From the NCBI GenBank assembly GCA_024641505.1, contig JAHECY010000221.1, positions 1 through 64,000 of the forward strand: a stretch of 64,000 bases of DNA, given 5' to 3'. Under the pieces are notes generated by a model, which worked only from the letters and a program-made list of their open reading frames with translations, made no database searches and was not told where the DNA came from. The translations under genes and the position numbers were made by a program. Positions 30,488-40,663 of this stretch are shown in pieces (the first letter of the stretch is position 1; each line of letters opens with the position of its first letter). This stretch comes from Gammaproteobacteria bacterium. Its GTDB lineage: Bacteria > Pseudomonadota > Gammaproteobacteria > SG8-11.

Positions 30488-31330
30488 CTAGCCAAGCAAC
30501 TTTTTCACCGCCTCTATTTTTTCCCTGCGGTTGTCCAATTCCAGGTTTATTTCATCCGGTTTAATTCCCAGGCGCTGAAATGCGGTGATGCCGTGACCGT
30601 ATCCCGATGATAGATCCTGCGGTTGCGCCCGGTGAGTCTGTAGATTGGCAATTATGACCAGATCGGCATAATCAGCTTTGCCGTTCGTGCCGGCATGTGT
30701 GGGAGTTTCGTGGTTGGCCACCGCGGTAACTAATTCCGGGGAAAAACGCCAAGTTTCAAGGATTACTGTGCCCAATTGCACATGTAAACGTTCAAGTAAA
30801 TGGTCGATAACTTCATTGGAATTAGTAAGCTCCGGATATTCCTCGGCCATCTTTAACACCGGCAACGCGCCAATATCATGTACCAGTCCGGCCAACAGCG
30901 CCTCGTCTGGTGCAAGGTGCGCCGATGACGCAAGACTGAAGCAGATGGCGGCAACGGTAGCGCTGTGGGCCCACAGTTCGCGCATCTTTCTATTAATGAT
31001 ATCCGACCTGGATTGAAACATTTGCTGCATGATAACGCTAGTGACAATATTGCAGAGCACGCGACTACCGATGCGGGAAATGGCTTGCTCCAGCGTATCG
31101 ACACGCCTAAATCCACCTGCCATGGCGCTGTTGGCGATCTGAAGAATACGGGCTGCTAAAGCAGCGTCGATACTGATTATTTTAGCCAATTGACTGGCAC
31201 TTACATTTTCACTACCCACAGCGTCACGCACGCGTAATGCAACTTCAGGCAGGGTCGGAAGAATCAATGCGCCACTTTCCAGTTGTTGCAGCAACTCATC
31301 AAGTATACGTTTTTCCAGCTTCTCCGACAT
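30488..31330 (-). CDS. HDOD-domain protein
   Basis: LILPTLPEVALRVRDAVGSENVSASQLAKIISIDAALAARILQIANSAMAGG ... GLVHDIGALPVL. Start MSEKLEKR. Confidence 0.88.
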   Translation of the reverse strand: MSEKLEKRILDELLQQLESGALILPTLPEVALRVRDAVGSENVSASQLAKIISIDAALAARILQIANSAMAGGFRRVDTLEQAISRIGSRVLCNIVTSVIMQQMFQSRSDIINRKMRELWAHSATVAAICFSLASSAHLAPDEALLAGLVHDIGALPVLKMAEEYPELTNSNEVIDHLLERLHVQLGTVILETWRFSPELVTAVANHETPTHAGTNGKADYADLVIIANLQTHRAQPQDLSSGYGHGITAFQRLGIKPDEINLELDNRREKIEAVKKLLG

Positions 31331-31604
31331 GAAGCGACACCCCCATAACAATGTATTGATTGAAGAATAAATAGAGTTTTGTATATTATCGGCAGAATTA
31401 ATTTTGAATTTGTAAACTAATGTGTCAGTACTCGCTGGGTTATGAGGTGAATTGCCGCATTTGTTTTCCGATGTTACGAATCTTAACGCATGATTCTGAG
31501 GCATATAACCGATAAAATTACAGTAGCTATGGAATGTGGGGGAGGTCAGATGGCGTCTCCGATGTTAAATATGCCGTATATTTCCATGATTCTGGAGAAG
31601 CAAC

Positions 31605-32621
31605 ATGTCACCTCATGAAATTAGAGACCGTTCTCTTGATAGCTTACTTTTCACGGATGACGTCAAAGAACAAGTTTCTTCTATTACAGTTATCGATCCC
31701 AACAGCAGAGAAAGTTGGAAGATTCTGGTGATTGACGATGACAGAATGATACATCAATTGACTGATGCGGTTCTCGAGGAGTTCACTTTTCGTAACAAAG
31801 GACTGACCATTATTCACGGATATTCCGGCAAGGAAGCCTGTGAACTGATGGCGGCACATCCCGATACGGCGGTCGTTCTTTTGGACGTGGTGATGGAGAC
31901 GGATAACGCCGGTTTCGAGGTGGTCAAGTACATCCGTGAAGTATTGCATAACCACCAGGTAAGAATAATTCTTCGAACTGGCCAGCCCGGAACCTCCTCG
32001 GAGAGAGAAATCGTATCCGAATATGAAATTAATGACTACCGAGACAAATCGGATCTAACATCGGCAAAACTTCATTCATCATTGATCATCTCGTTACGTG
32101 CGTTCCAGGAAATGAAGGCAATTCAGACGGTCGCTCAGTCAGGTAATACCATAGAAAATATTCTTCATGAAAGATCGACCCAGATGGAACACGATAAAGA
32201 AAATATCAAAAGTGATTTTAATCGCTTAACCGTCAATGGAAATTTAGAAGATGATGCAAGAACGGAATTGCTGGGGCTCATTAATAAATCCAGCTCAATT
32301 ATCTACATCAAGGACCTGTATGCCAACTATATAATGGTAAACAATACGTTCGAGGAATTTTTCCATGTTGAAAGCAAAGATGTAATCGGTCAGCGAGACG
32401 ACGATTTTCTTCCTAAACCGCTGGCAGAGCAGATAATGAAAAGCGATATGCGGGTGCTGCGACAATCGGCGCCGGAACAAAATGAGGAAACCATACAGTA
32501 TAATGACGTTTGTCACGTGTTCTACTCACTGAAATTTCCTTTGTACGATTTAATGGGGCATTTTTGCGCAATTTGCGGTGTCATCACTGAAATGACCGAT
32601 GACCCTGAAGGTGGAGTATGA
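31605..32621 (+). CDS. Response regulator with C-terminal PAS domain
   Basis: KILVIDDDRMIHQLT ... VVLLDVVMETDNAGFEVVKYI ... RTGQPGTSSEREIVSEYEINDYRDKS; PAS-like SSSIIYIKDLYANYIMVNNTFEEFFH. Confidence 0.85.
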   Translation: MSPHEIRDRSLDSLLFTDDVKEQVSSITVIDPNSRESWKILVIDDDRMIHQLTDAVLEEFTFRNKGLTIIHGYSGKEACELMAAHPDTAVVLLDVVMETDNAGFEVVKYIREVLHNHQVRIILRTGQPGTSSEREIVSEYEINDYRDKSDLTSAKLHSSLIISLRAFQEMKAIQTVAQSGNTIENILHERSTQMEHDKENIKSDFNRLTVNGNLEDDARTELLGLINKSSSIIYIKDLYANYIMVNNTFEEFFHVESKDVIGQRDDDFLPKPLAEQIMKSDMRVLRQSAPEQNEETIQYNDVCHVFYSLKFPLYDLMGHFCAICGVITEMTDDPEGGV

Positions 32622-33817
32622 GTACGTTGCAATTGCGACTGGTACTGTTTTTACCAAAAGTAGTCATCAACATATCAACGAACAAAATCAGTCGAGTGAA
32701 CGCAGTTACCGGCTTTATATTAATAATATTGTTGAGTCTGCCGGCACCCTCTGGCGCACAGGATATTATCATCGGTGTTATCGTTGGACGCACGGGACAT
32801 GGCGCTTCTTATGGAGAAGGCATTGTTGCCGGCGCAGAAATGGCGGTGAATGAAATTAACACTGAAGGCGGCATTAATGGCAGCAAGGTAGTTCTGGAAG
32901 TGGTGGACGACACTTCCGATCCGGCGCGCTCCGCCATTGCCATGCGGCGACTTATCAGTGTCAGCCCGGACTTGATTGTTGGTGGCTGGGGTTCACCGCA
33001 GGTGCTGGCGCATATGGACTTTCCGGAACAATCAGCAGTACCCTATATCGTGGTCGGTGCCACGAGTCATCACATTACCAGGCAAGGCTACAAGTGGGTG
33101 TTTCGGGTGATCCAGACCGATAGCGTGGTCACGAGACAGCTAGCGGAGATTGTGACAAATGACTATGGCAAGAAGCGAATTGCCATAATCAATGATAATA
33201 ACGCCTATGGTAGCAACAGCAGGGATATATTTAATGCAGCGATTTCAAAATTCGGCAACAAGGTAATAATTCAGCAAAGCTATAACTCGTTTGACACTAT
33301 ATTTGCCGAGCAATTGCAACGTGTCAAGAACGCACAACCAGATGCTATCGTTATTTTTGGTACCATACCCGCCGTCCCCGCCATCATGAATCAGGCTCGG
33401 GAACTCGGCATTGAAGCGCAATTTTTCGGAGGCGCCGGCTTATCCAATGAAGAACTCATCAAGAACGCACCCGTGGCGTCGGAAGGAACAGTGCTGATGA
33501 GTTACTTTAATGAGGAATCGGATGTTGAGGCGCATGCCTGGGCTGAGCGCTACCGGCAAGCCTATGGGAAGCGCCTGTATTCAAGCCCGGTGCAGGCCGC
33601 ATGGGAGTATCGCGCCATTAAATATATTGCCGCTCCTTGTCTAAGAAGTGCCGGCAGTGACAGAATTGCGTTGCGGAATTGTATCGCCGATTGGCACGGA
33701 AATATTTTCGGCGTAAGTGTAGAAGCCTATTTTGACTCGACCGGCCAACTGGTACAGCCAGTGCTTTCCGAAGAAGTTCGAGAGAGAGGTTTTCATCTGC
33801 TTAAAGGCGCTCAGTGA
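32618..33817 (+). CDS. LivK/Peripla_BP_6-type substrate-binding protein
   Basis: IIIGVIVGRTGHGASYGEGIVAGAEMAVNEINTEGGINGSKVVLEVVDDTSDPARS; 4-nt overlap with the upstream gene. Confidence 0.9.
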   Translation: MSTLQLRLVLFLPKVVINISTNKISRVNAVTGFILIILLSLPAPSGAQDIIIGVIVGRTGHGASYGEGIVAGAEMAVNEINTEGGINGSKVVLEVVDDTSDPARSAIAMRRLISVSPDLIVGGWGSPQVLAHMDFPEQSAVPYIVVGATSHHITRQGYKWVFRVIQTDSVVTRQLAEIVTNDYGKKRIAIINDNNAYGSNSRDIFNAAISKFGNKVIIQQSYNSFDTIFAEQLQRVKNAQPDAIVIFGTIPAVPAIMNQARELGIEAQFFGGAGLSNEELIKNAPVASEGTVLMSYFNEESDVEAHAWAERYRQAYGKRLYSSPVQAAWEYRAIKYIAAPCLRSAGSDRIALRNCIADWHGNIFGVSVEAYFDSTGQLVQPVLSEEVRERGFHLLKGAQ

Positions 33818-33841
33818 TGCCTATATATCAGGTTTGAATTC

Positions 33842-36800
33842 ATGCTACGTATGGTAAACAAAAGGCGATTCCCCAATCTGATTTACATTACGCCTTTGCT
33901 GGCACCGGTTTTCACTTTCGTGGTGATGATAGTATTGATAGCGTTTGCGGTCATTACCACGCAAGTTAACCGTCAGGACATGTTGTCTGCGGAAATGCAC
34001 AACCTCGATAGTCTGAGCGAGACGCTGGCACAACAGACACAACGAATTGTTTTCAGTTCAGATCTTATGGTTGCTGCGCTACAGGAGCGTATTGAATCTG
34101 CGGGCATCAAAACGTCGGAGGAGTTGTATCGCTTCGTAGCAACTCAATCCATGCATGAAATTATGAAAGACATGGTTATCCATGCTACCGATATCGAAGC
34201 CTTGAATTTTGCCGATGCTTCAGGACGCCTGGTGTCATCACGCACTTGGCCACCAAACAAGGTAAATGTGGCGGATCGTAAGTATTTTATTGCCCTCAGC
34301 CAAGGCGCAAAGTCATATATATCCGAACCGATCAAGAGCCGGTTGACCGGCCAGGAAATCATTATACTGGGGCATCGTATGGATACCCAGGGCGGCACAT
34401 TCCTGGGGATCGTCTTTACAGCTATCAGCACCCACCGTTTTAAAAAATTGTTTGCAGATGTTGCGAAAGGCGGGGGGCAATCCACCCGGTTGTTTCTTTT
34501 CCGGCGTGACGGTCAGTTGATCGCCGCGCAATCCACCACTGCGAACAACATATTGGAGGAACAGGCCGTCTGGAAATCTGTAGCGAATGAAGTTGAACGT
34601 ACGGACAAAATAGATTTTTACCAGACATATGACAAGGATTCAATGCTGTTGGCTCTACAAAATGTGCTGGGTTATCCCTTGTCGATTGTGTTAATCAGAT
34701 CTGAAGAGGAAGTTCTGGCGCAGTGGCGCAGTCTGTCGTTGCTGATTTATGTATTTACGGCCGGCCTGATGGTGATGGCGCTATTTGCGGCCCGGGTATT
34801 TCAGCGCCTCACCAAGACGCGGCTGCAACTTACCGTGTTCGCGCATCAACAGGCGCAGGCGAATGCCGAACTTGAAATTATCAATCGTCGTCTGACGGAG
34901 ACCCAGCACTTTGCTCAAATGGGGCAGTGGGAAATCGATCTGCTTACCCACGAGGTGGTGTGGTCGGATGAAGTGTACGCGATTCTGGAGCTTGTCAAAG
35001 CCGAGACCACGGCGAGCTACGATTTGTTCCTGTCATACGTACATCCGGACGATCGCGCCGCGCTCGAAAATGCCTATCAGATGTCGATCACGAGAAAAGA
35101 AATATATCAATTAACACACCGTTTGCTGATGCTGGATGGCCGCATAAAATATATCATCGGTCGCGGGCGTACCGATTACGACAATACCGGTAATCCTGTT
35201 TACTCTACCGGATCTATTCAGGATATCAGCGCGCTTAGAATGGCAGAAGACAAGCTGCGTGACAGCCATGAGAAGTACCAGCGATTGGTGGATGATATTG
35301 GTGATCAATTCGTTATCTTCAGTCTTCGCCCAGAAGACGCACAGTTTACTTACGCGAGCAGCGGCGTAGGGCGTATATTTGGTATACCCAGAGATGCTGT
35401 ACTAGGTCGGATCTGGAGAAACTTGGTTGATTGGTCACCCGGTTCGATCGATACGGCATCATGTATTGTCGCTGAATTACAATCGGCTGCGGGGAGTTCC
35501 CGGCACTTTGAAGCAAGTTTTCGCCACCATGATGGCAATGAACGTACCATCAGTGTTGCAATTCATCCAGTCAAAGACGCATCGGATGACTTGATCGCGA
35601 TCGAAGGCATTATTGAGAATATTACGAAACGAAAACAGGCGGAGGAGGATCTTCGGGTCACCCGCAATGCCGCCGAATCGTCCCGACATATGCTGCAACT
35701 GGTGCTGGACAACATACCGGTGCGCGTATTCTGGAAGGATCGCGAGTTGAAGTATATGGGATGCAATAAATTGTTTGCGTACGACGCGGGGTTTCAAGAA
35801 CCCAATGAATTACTGGGACATAATGATTTCGATATGGCCTGGAAAAACGAAGCCAAACAGTATCAGGCGGATGACTTCAGGGTAATGGAGACGGATGCGC
35901 CGCAATTGGGCTACGAGGAACCCCAGACTACATCGGAAGGGCAACGCATCTGGTTGCGCACCAGCAAAATTCCACTGAAGGATGACGGTAAAGTCTTTGG
36001 CATATTGGGAACCTACGAAGATATTACCCAGCGCAAACAGGTCGAAGACGATTTGCGAATAGCCAGAAATGCCGCCGAATCGGCGAACCATGCCAAGAGT
36101 GCGTTTCTCGCCAATATGAGTCACGAGATTCGCACGCCAATGAACGCAATCCTCGGTTTTACTCACATGCTGCTGCGCAATCAACCCTCACCGGAACAGA
36201 GTGATAAACTCAAAAATATCGCTAGTGCCGGTGGTCATCTTATGGCGATATTAAATGACGTGCTGGATCTTTCGAAAATCGAGGCTGGTCGAATGACGTT
36301 GTCGCCCATTACATTCCAACCGGCTGTATTGCTGGAAAATTTGCGTGTCATGTTTGCAGATCGGCTGGCGGTCAAGGGCATTGAAATGCGAGTTGAAACG
36401 ACGGACTTGCCTGCGGCCCTGATCGGGGATGAGGTGCGCCTGTCGCAGGCGCTCATTAATTTTCTTGGCAACGCCACCAAGTTTACTGATCACGGGTATG
36501 TTACGCTGCGCGCTCGGGCACTAACGGAGTCCGAGGACGATGTGTTGATGATTTTTGAAGTTCAAGACACAGGCATTGGCATCGCGGAGGATAAACTTGG
36601 CGCGGTTTTTAATGCATTCGAGCAAGCTGACAATTCCATGACCCGAAAATACGGCGGCACCGGTCTGGGGCTCGCCATTACCCGTTCGCTGGCGAGCCTT
36701 ATGGGGGGCGATGTCGGCGTCAAAAGCGTGCCAGGGGAGGGCAGTAGCTTTTGGTTGACGGCTCAATTGGGGAAGGTGGTGTGTGAAACAGTGGCGCTGC

Positions 36801-37222
36801 CGGAAGTCAAGAATGTCGGTGAAATGGTGCTCGGCGACTGTTCCGGATGGCGCGTGTTACTGGCAGAAGATGAGCCACTTAATCAGCAATTGGCTGTGGA
36901 TATTCTAAGCGAATTCATGGGATTGCAGGTAGATGTGGCGGATAACGGCGCTATCGCATTGGAGATGGCCTCCAAATCAGGTTACGATGTGATCCTCATG
37001 GACATGCAAATGCCAACCATGAACGGCCTGGAAGCAACGCAAAAGATCCGGCAACTTCCTAGTTACAAAAGAACTCCGATCCTGGCGATGACCGGCAACG
37101 CCTTTGCCGAAGATCGGCGGCGTTGTTTCGATGCCGGCATGGACGACTTTATCGCCAAACCGTTTACACCGGATCAATTAATCGAGACGCTGCGGCGTTG
37201 GCTGAAACAACTGGCGGCGTAG
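33842..37222 (+). CDS. Hybrid sensor histidine kinase (Cache-type sensor, multiple PAS, HK, REC)
   Basis: PAS/PAC segments x3, FLANMSHEIRTPMNAILGFTHML, GTGLGLAITRSLASLMGG, REC VLLAEDEPLNQQLAV...VILMDMQMPTMNG. Confidence 0.95.
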   Translation: MLRMVNKRRFPNLIYITPLLAPVFTFVVMIVLIAFAVITTQVNRQDMLSAEMHNLDSLSETLAQQTQRIVFSSDLMVAALQERIESAGIKTSEELYRFVATQSMHEIMKDMVIHATDIEALNFADASGRLVSSRTWPPNKVNVADRKYFIALSQGAKSYISEPIKSRLTGQEIIILGHRMDTQGGTFLGIVFTAISTHRFKKLFADVAKGGGQSTRLFLFRRDGQLIAAQSTTANNILEEQAVWKSVANEVERTDKIDFYQTYDKDSMLLALQNVLGYPLSIVLIRSEEEVLAQWRSLSLLIYVFTAGLMVMALFAARVFQRLTKTRLQLTVFAHQQAQANAELEIINRRLTETQHFAQMGQWEIDLLTHEVVWSDEVYAILELVKAETTASYDLFLSYVHPDDRAALENAYQMSITRKEIYQLTHRLLMLDGRIKYIIGRGRTDYDNTGNPVYSTGSIQDISALRMAEDKLRDSHEKYQRLVDDIGDQFVIFSLRPEDAQFTYASSGVGRIFGIPRDAVLGRIWRNLVDWSPGSIDTASCIVAELQSAAGSSRHFEASFRHHDGNERTISVAIHPVKDASDDLIAIEGIIENITKRKQAEEDLRVTRNAAESSRHMLQLVLDNIPVRVFWKDRELKYMGCNKLFAYDAGFQEPNELLGHNDFDMAWKNEAKQYQADDFRVMETDAPQLGYEEPQTTSEGQRIWLRTSKIPLKDDGKVFGILGTYEDITQRKQVEDDLRIARNAAESANHAKSAFLANMSHEIRTPMNAILGFTHMLLRNQPSPEQSDKLKNIASAGGHLMAILNDVLDLSKIEAGRMTLSPITFQPAVLLENLRVMFADRLAVKGIEMRVETTDLPAALIGDEVRLSQALINFLGNATKFTDHGYVTLRARALTESEDDVLMIFEVQDTGIGIAEDKLGAVFNAFEQADNSMTRKYGGTGLGLAITRSLASLMGGDVGVKSVPGEGSSFWLTAQLGKVVCETVALPEVKNVGEMVLGDCSGWRVLLAEDEPLNQQLAVDILSEFMGLQVDVADNGAIALEMASKSGYDVILMDMQMPTMNGLEATQKIRQLPSYKRTPILAMTGNAFAEDRRRCFDAGMDDFIAKPFTPDQLIETLRRWLKQLAA

Positions 37223-37369
37223 GACGACCAGGGCGAGGGTCAAATGCCCATGCGACTCCCGCAATAGATTGGTTAACCCGTGACATAAACTGGTAACCGG
37301 GAAAAATACTGACGATTGCAGCTGATCTATATTCCGTCGCCGCCTTTCGATACCATGTTTTCCTTCCTG

Positions 37370-38713
37370 CTACTGTTTCACAGACACGATCAGATCCACG
37401 CGTCGGTTAGTGGCGCGTCCGGCTTCTGTTTCGTTGGATTCGATCGGGTGTGACTCGCCGTAGCCCACATACTGAATCTTATAGGTGGCTCTCAGAGAGA
37501 AAAGATAATTAGCCACCGCGGTGGCTCTCTCTGTTGATAACTTTTGATTCACATCGGAGGATCCGATGGAGTCGGTATGACCTTGCACTACCACCAGGTC
37601 TGCGACCAGTTTATTGATGATTTCATGAATCTTGGAGATCAATAACCTGGAGTATTCGGGAATGACCGCGGTACCGGTTGGAAAGTTAATGCGCTTGAGT
37701 CTAAATACCAGTTTATTTCCCTGCTGGTACACCAAGGCATCTTCCGGTGACAACATCTTCTGCGCATCATCCATCGCCTGTTGGAACCGGACTTGGGTCG
37801 ATGCCAGGGCTAACTGCTCTTCCTGGGTCTTAAGTTCGCCTTCTTTTTCCTGTAACGTCTGTTCAGCGGACTTCAGGTTAGCTTCCAGTTTTCCGACATT
37901 GGTGCTTAATTCGCCCAGCGCCCGCTTTTGTTTGACTATTTGTACGGCGATATTTTCCGGAGTGCCTTTCGCTCCCTTGATAACATTCATGACATCGACC
38001 AGCAGTGTCGCGCTGGTCAGGGTATCATCAACACTCTTGCGATAAATGTCAGGGTTCCGTGGGCTCTGAGCGATTATGTTAATGGCAGTCTCGTAATCCA
38101 GTGAAGCCGCTTGTAATGTTCGTGGAGACAGGTCATCGGCATTTTCATCCCTGGCCTGTTCAATCGCCTGTTTGGCGCCACTGAGTTCCCGGAACTGAAC
38201 CGCCTTTACTTCCAGTACCAGATATTTTTTTTGAAGTTCTGAGAAATCTTCAGGGGAAAGCGTTCGGCTGAATAGTTTCGTTTCACTTCTCAGGTCGTCG
38301 TCAATATCCGCCATGCTCGCGATGAGCACATTATTGCTGCGCACACCAGCCGCAAGCGCGGACTCTCTGGCGACGAGAATACGACGGGCAACAGCGATTC
38401 TGGGATTGGCAATGTTCCGCGCATCCTGAAAAAAAGCCTTGGCTATTGCGGCATTTTCCAGAATGCTCTCTCTTGGCGCCCCCTTCTTTAAATCCTGCCG
38501 GGCGTCCGCCAAGTAGCTATTTCCCTGGGTGTACTCTTCATTGGCCAACACATCGATCTGGTCATGCTGCGCCGCTCTCATTATTTGCGTCACTTCAGCA
38601 ATGGCTTGCTCCGGATTATTACCTGACTCGAGTTGTGCCATTCTAGGGGTGGCGCAGCTTGCCGACAAAGCAATAATCAGGACAATCAACAGAGAATTAA
38701 TGACTTTTTTCAC
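37370..38713 (-). CDS. OmpA-family lipoprotein with DUF4398-like N-terminal region
   Basis: Lipobox IIALSASCAT; VVQGHTDSIGSSDVNQKLSTERATAVANYLFS...GESHPIESNETEAGRATNRRVDLIV. GTG start at 38713 places the signal peptide at the N-terminus. Confidence 0.85.
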   Translation of the reverse strand: MKKVINSLLIVLIIALSASCATPRMAQLESGNNPEQAIAEVTQIMRAAQHDQIDVLANEEYTQGNSYLADARQDLKKGAPRESILENAAIAKAFFQDARNIANPRIAVARRILVARESALAAGVRSNNVLIASMADIDDDLRSETKLFSRTLSPEDFSELQKKYLVLEVKAVQFRELSGAKQAIEQARDENADDLSPRTLQAASLDYETAINIIAQSPRNPDIYRKSVDDTLTSATLLVDVMNVIKGAKGTPENIAVQIVKQKRALGELSTNVGKLEANLKSAEQTLQEKEGELKTQEEQLALASTQVRFQQAMDDAQKMLSPEDALVYQQGNKLVFRLKRINFPTGTAVIPEYSRLLISKIHEIINKLVADLVVVQGHTDSIGSSDVNQKLSTERATAVANYLFSLRATYKIQYVGYGESHPIESNETEAGRATNRRVDLIVSVKQ

Positions 38714-39502
38714 AATAAAGCTCTCCAAGTTCCAGAATCCGGTGTTACGTGCGCATAGAAAATGCACAAAAATCAGTGTAAATACATACAGATAAAGGGT
38801 TCTTTGCGCCGTTGACAGAACATCCTTACATGGCTCCGGCCAGCGCATCCCGGGTCCAGCGGGTCCCTGCGACAAATTCATCTTTTTAAATATACTCTTT
38901 TCGGCAATTAATTTCGATACGCTTCTGAAGCATATATTAAATCAGCCGGGCCCATCAAATTGACCAGTGAACCCGAGATTGTGCCAGCGCCGTGCAGTTG
39001 AAGCCAATGCGGCGACCGGGTTCCATCAGCGGACCGGAGCACGGTGAACATTACAGGTCATACTCAATGCTGGAGACCACAACAATCTGGAAGATAACAA
39101 ACCAATTTCAAATACCCGATGTGACTCGCGGCATCAAGAGAAGAGTACCAAGTAGTTTCGTCTACCGGATATCCACTGTTACCAGTTTTTCATAAATACT
39201 GAACATGCCTTGCGGTTCTTGATCTGTCTTATATGGGTATCATATCTCTCGTTAGCATACTGGCACTATCAAGAATTTTGCACGCGGTGCATTGTGACCG
39301 GCTGCAATATTGTTCAACAATGATGCACTGGTGCTTCGCGTCATGTTTCTCGTTTGGCACAGCGCTGGCCGTGGACTTAACTGGCAGTAGCCTGTATTCT
39401 GCTCGGGCCGTGGAATAAGGGATTGCGGTTTCTTATGCTGACTGACGCTTTTGTTGCCAGCACGCAATTGCAGGATATATGGATACAACGCGAGGAGCTA
39501 CA

Positions 39503-40381
39503 ATGAAAAGAATAGTTCGTTCAAAAATCGTACTGGGTGCGTTACTACCAGCGTCATTACTGATTGGTGGAGTTGTGAATGGCGCAGCGCTGGCGGGCAT
39601 ACCATTACCGCCGCAGGATGCTCTGGTGACAACGATCATCGACAAGTCGGTGATCCATGGCAGTCTGGCTCATGATCCAGAAGGTAACCTGGTCTACGAC
39701 AAGGCGGGCAACGCCCGGTTCCAATACACGGGTAAGATCTTTTCTGTTGATACCAATGCCCGTACCGGTGAGCTCACCGCCATGGAAAAACCGATCGGCA
39801 GGATTGAGGGTGAAGCGGCATTTCCCAAGGAGTTCGTCGCGCTGTCCGCCGGTGTAAATGCACTGATGGATGCGATGATGAACGGCACCTGGGATGGAAC
39901 CATGCCGCAAATGCCGTCTGTGGTGCCATGGACCTGCAATCACTGTTACATGACTGCGGGTGGTACCACCTATGTGTCCATCGTTGACGTGCTTGACCAG
40001 GACAGTGAATTTTACAATGCGGATCTGGCTGCTAAGTTGGACGCAGCCCTGATCGACGGTGCCGCCGGGGCGCTTGACAGTATGCGCATGCAAGGTCGTG
40101 CTTTCACCGGGTTGACGCCTGCGTCGTTTGATGCCGTTACCAGAACCATGTCCGTGCGCATGGCGGGATGCTCAGCGCTGGTCGCCATCGACGGTACGCT
40201 GGCGGGCCAGGTAGGAACACTGTGCATGAACGCCACGGCCACCTTCGATGTCAGCGGCGCCATTGCAACCTTTGATCTCAGCGCCACGCCACCGACGCAG
40301 ACCGGCTATGTGCCCACATCAACGATCAGTGCGGACGGTTCTTCGAACTGCATTACTGTGATGCACACCCCCACCATGTGA
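39503..40381 (+). CDS. Secreted hypothetical protein
   Basis: MKRIVRSKIVLGALLPASLLIGGVVNGAALAG signal; no recognised domain; followed by a strong terminator. Confidence 0.7.
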   Translation: MKRIVRSKIVLGALLPASLLIGGVVNGAALAGIPLPPQDALVTTIIDKSVIHGSLAHDPEGNLVYDKAGNARFQYTGKIFSVDTNARTGELTAMEKPIGRIEGEAAFPKEFVALSAGVNALMDAMMNGTWDGTMPQMPSVVPWTCNHCYMTAGGTTYVSIVDVLDQDSEFYNADLAAKLDAALIDGAAGALDSMRMQGRAFTGLTPASFDAVTRTMSVRMAGCSALVAIDGTLAGQVGTLCMNATATFDVSGAIATFDLSATPPTQTGYVPTSTISADGSSNCITVMHTPTM

Positions 40382-40410
40382 TCGTCGCACACCTACCGAG
40401 TACGCACCGG

Positions 40411-40440
40411 AAACCCCGTGATCCTTCACGGGGTTTTTTT
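40411..40440 (+). terminator. Rho-independent terminator
   Basis: aaaccccgtg atcctt cacggggttt + TTTT. Confidence 0.92.
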
Positions 40441-40663
40441 ATGGTCTGCGGTGCTGGTGTCGGCGTGTGATAGTGGATCGTAGTTGAATGAGGCCATGGT
40501 CACAGAATCGGTGTTTATTTCAGGGTATTGCCTGAATAATCAACTGGCGATAAAATGACCACCATTGTGTTACCACACCAACGGGAGTTTAGGTTTTGTA
40601 CTGGGATCTCAGGTATTTTCCGGACCGGCGGTCGTGCTCATCTGATTCGCGATAGCAGTACTC

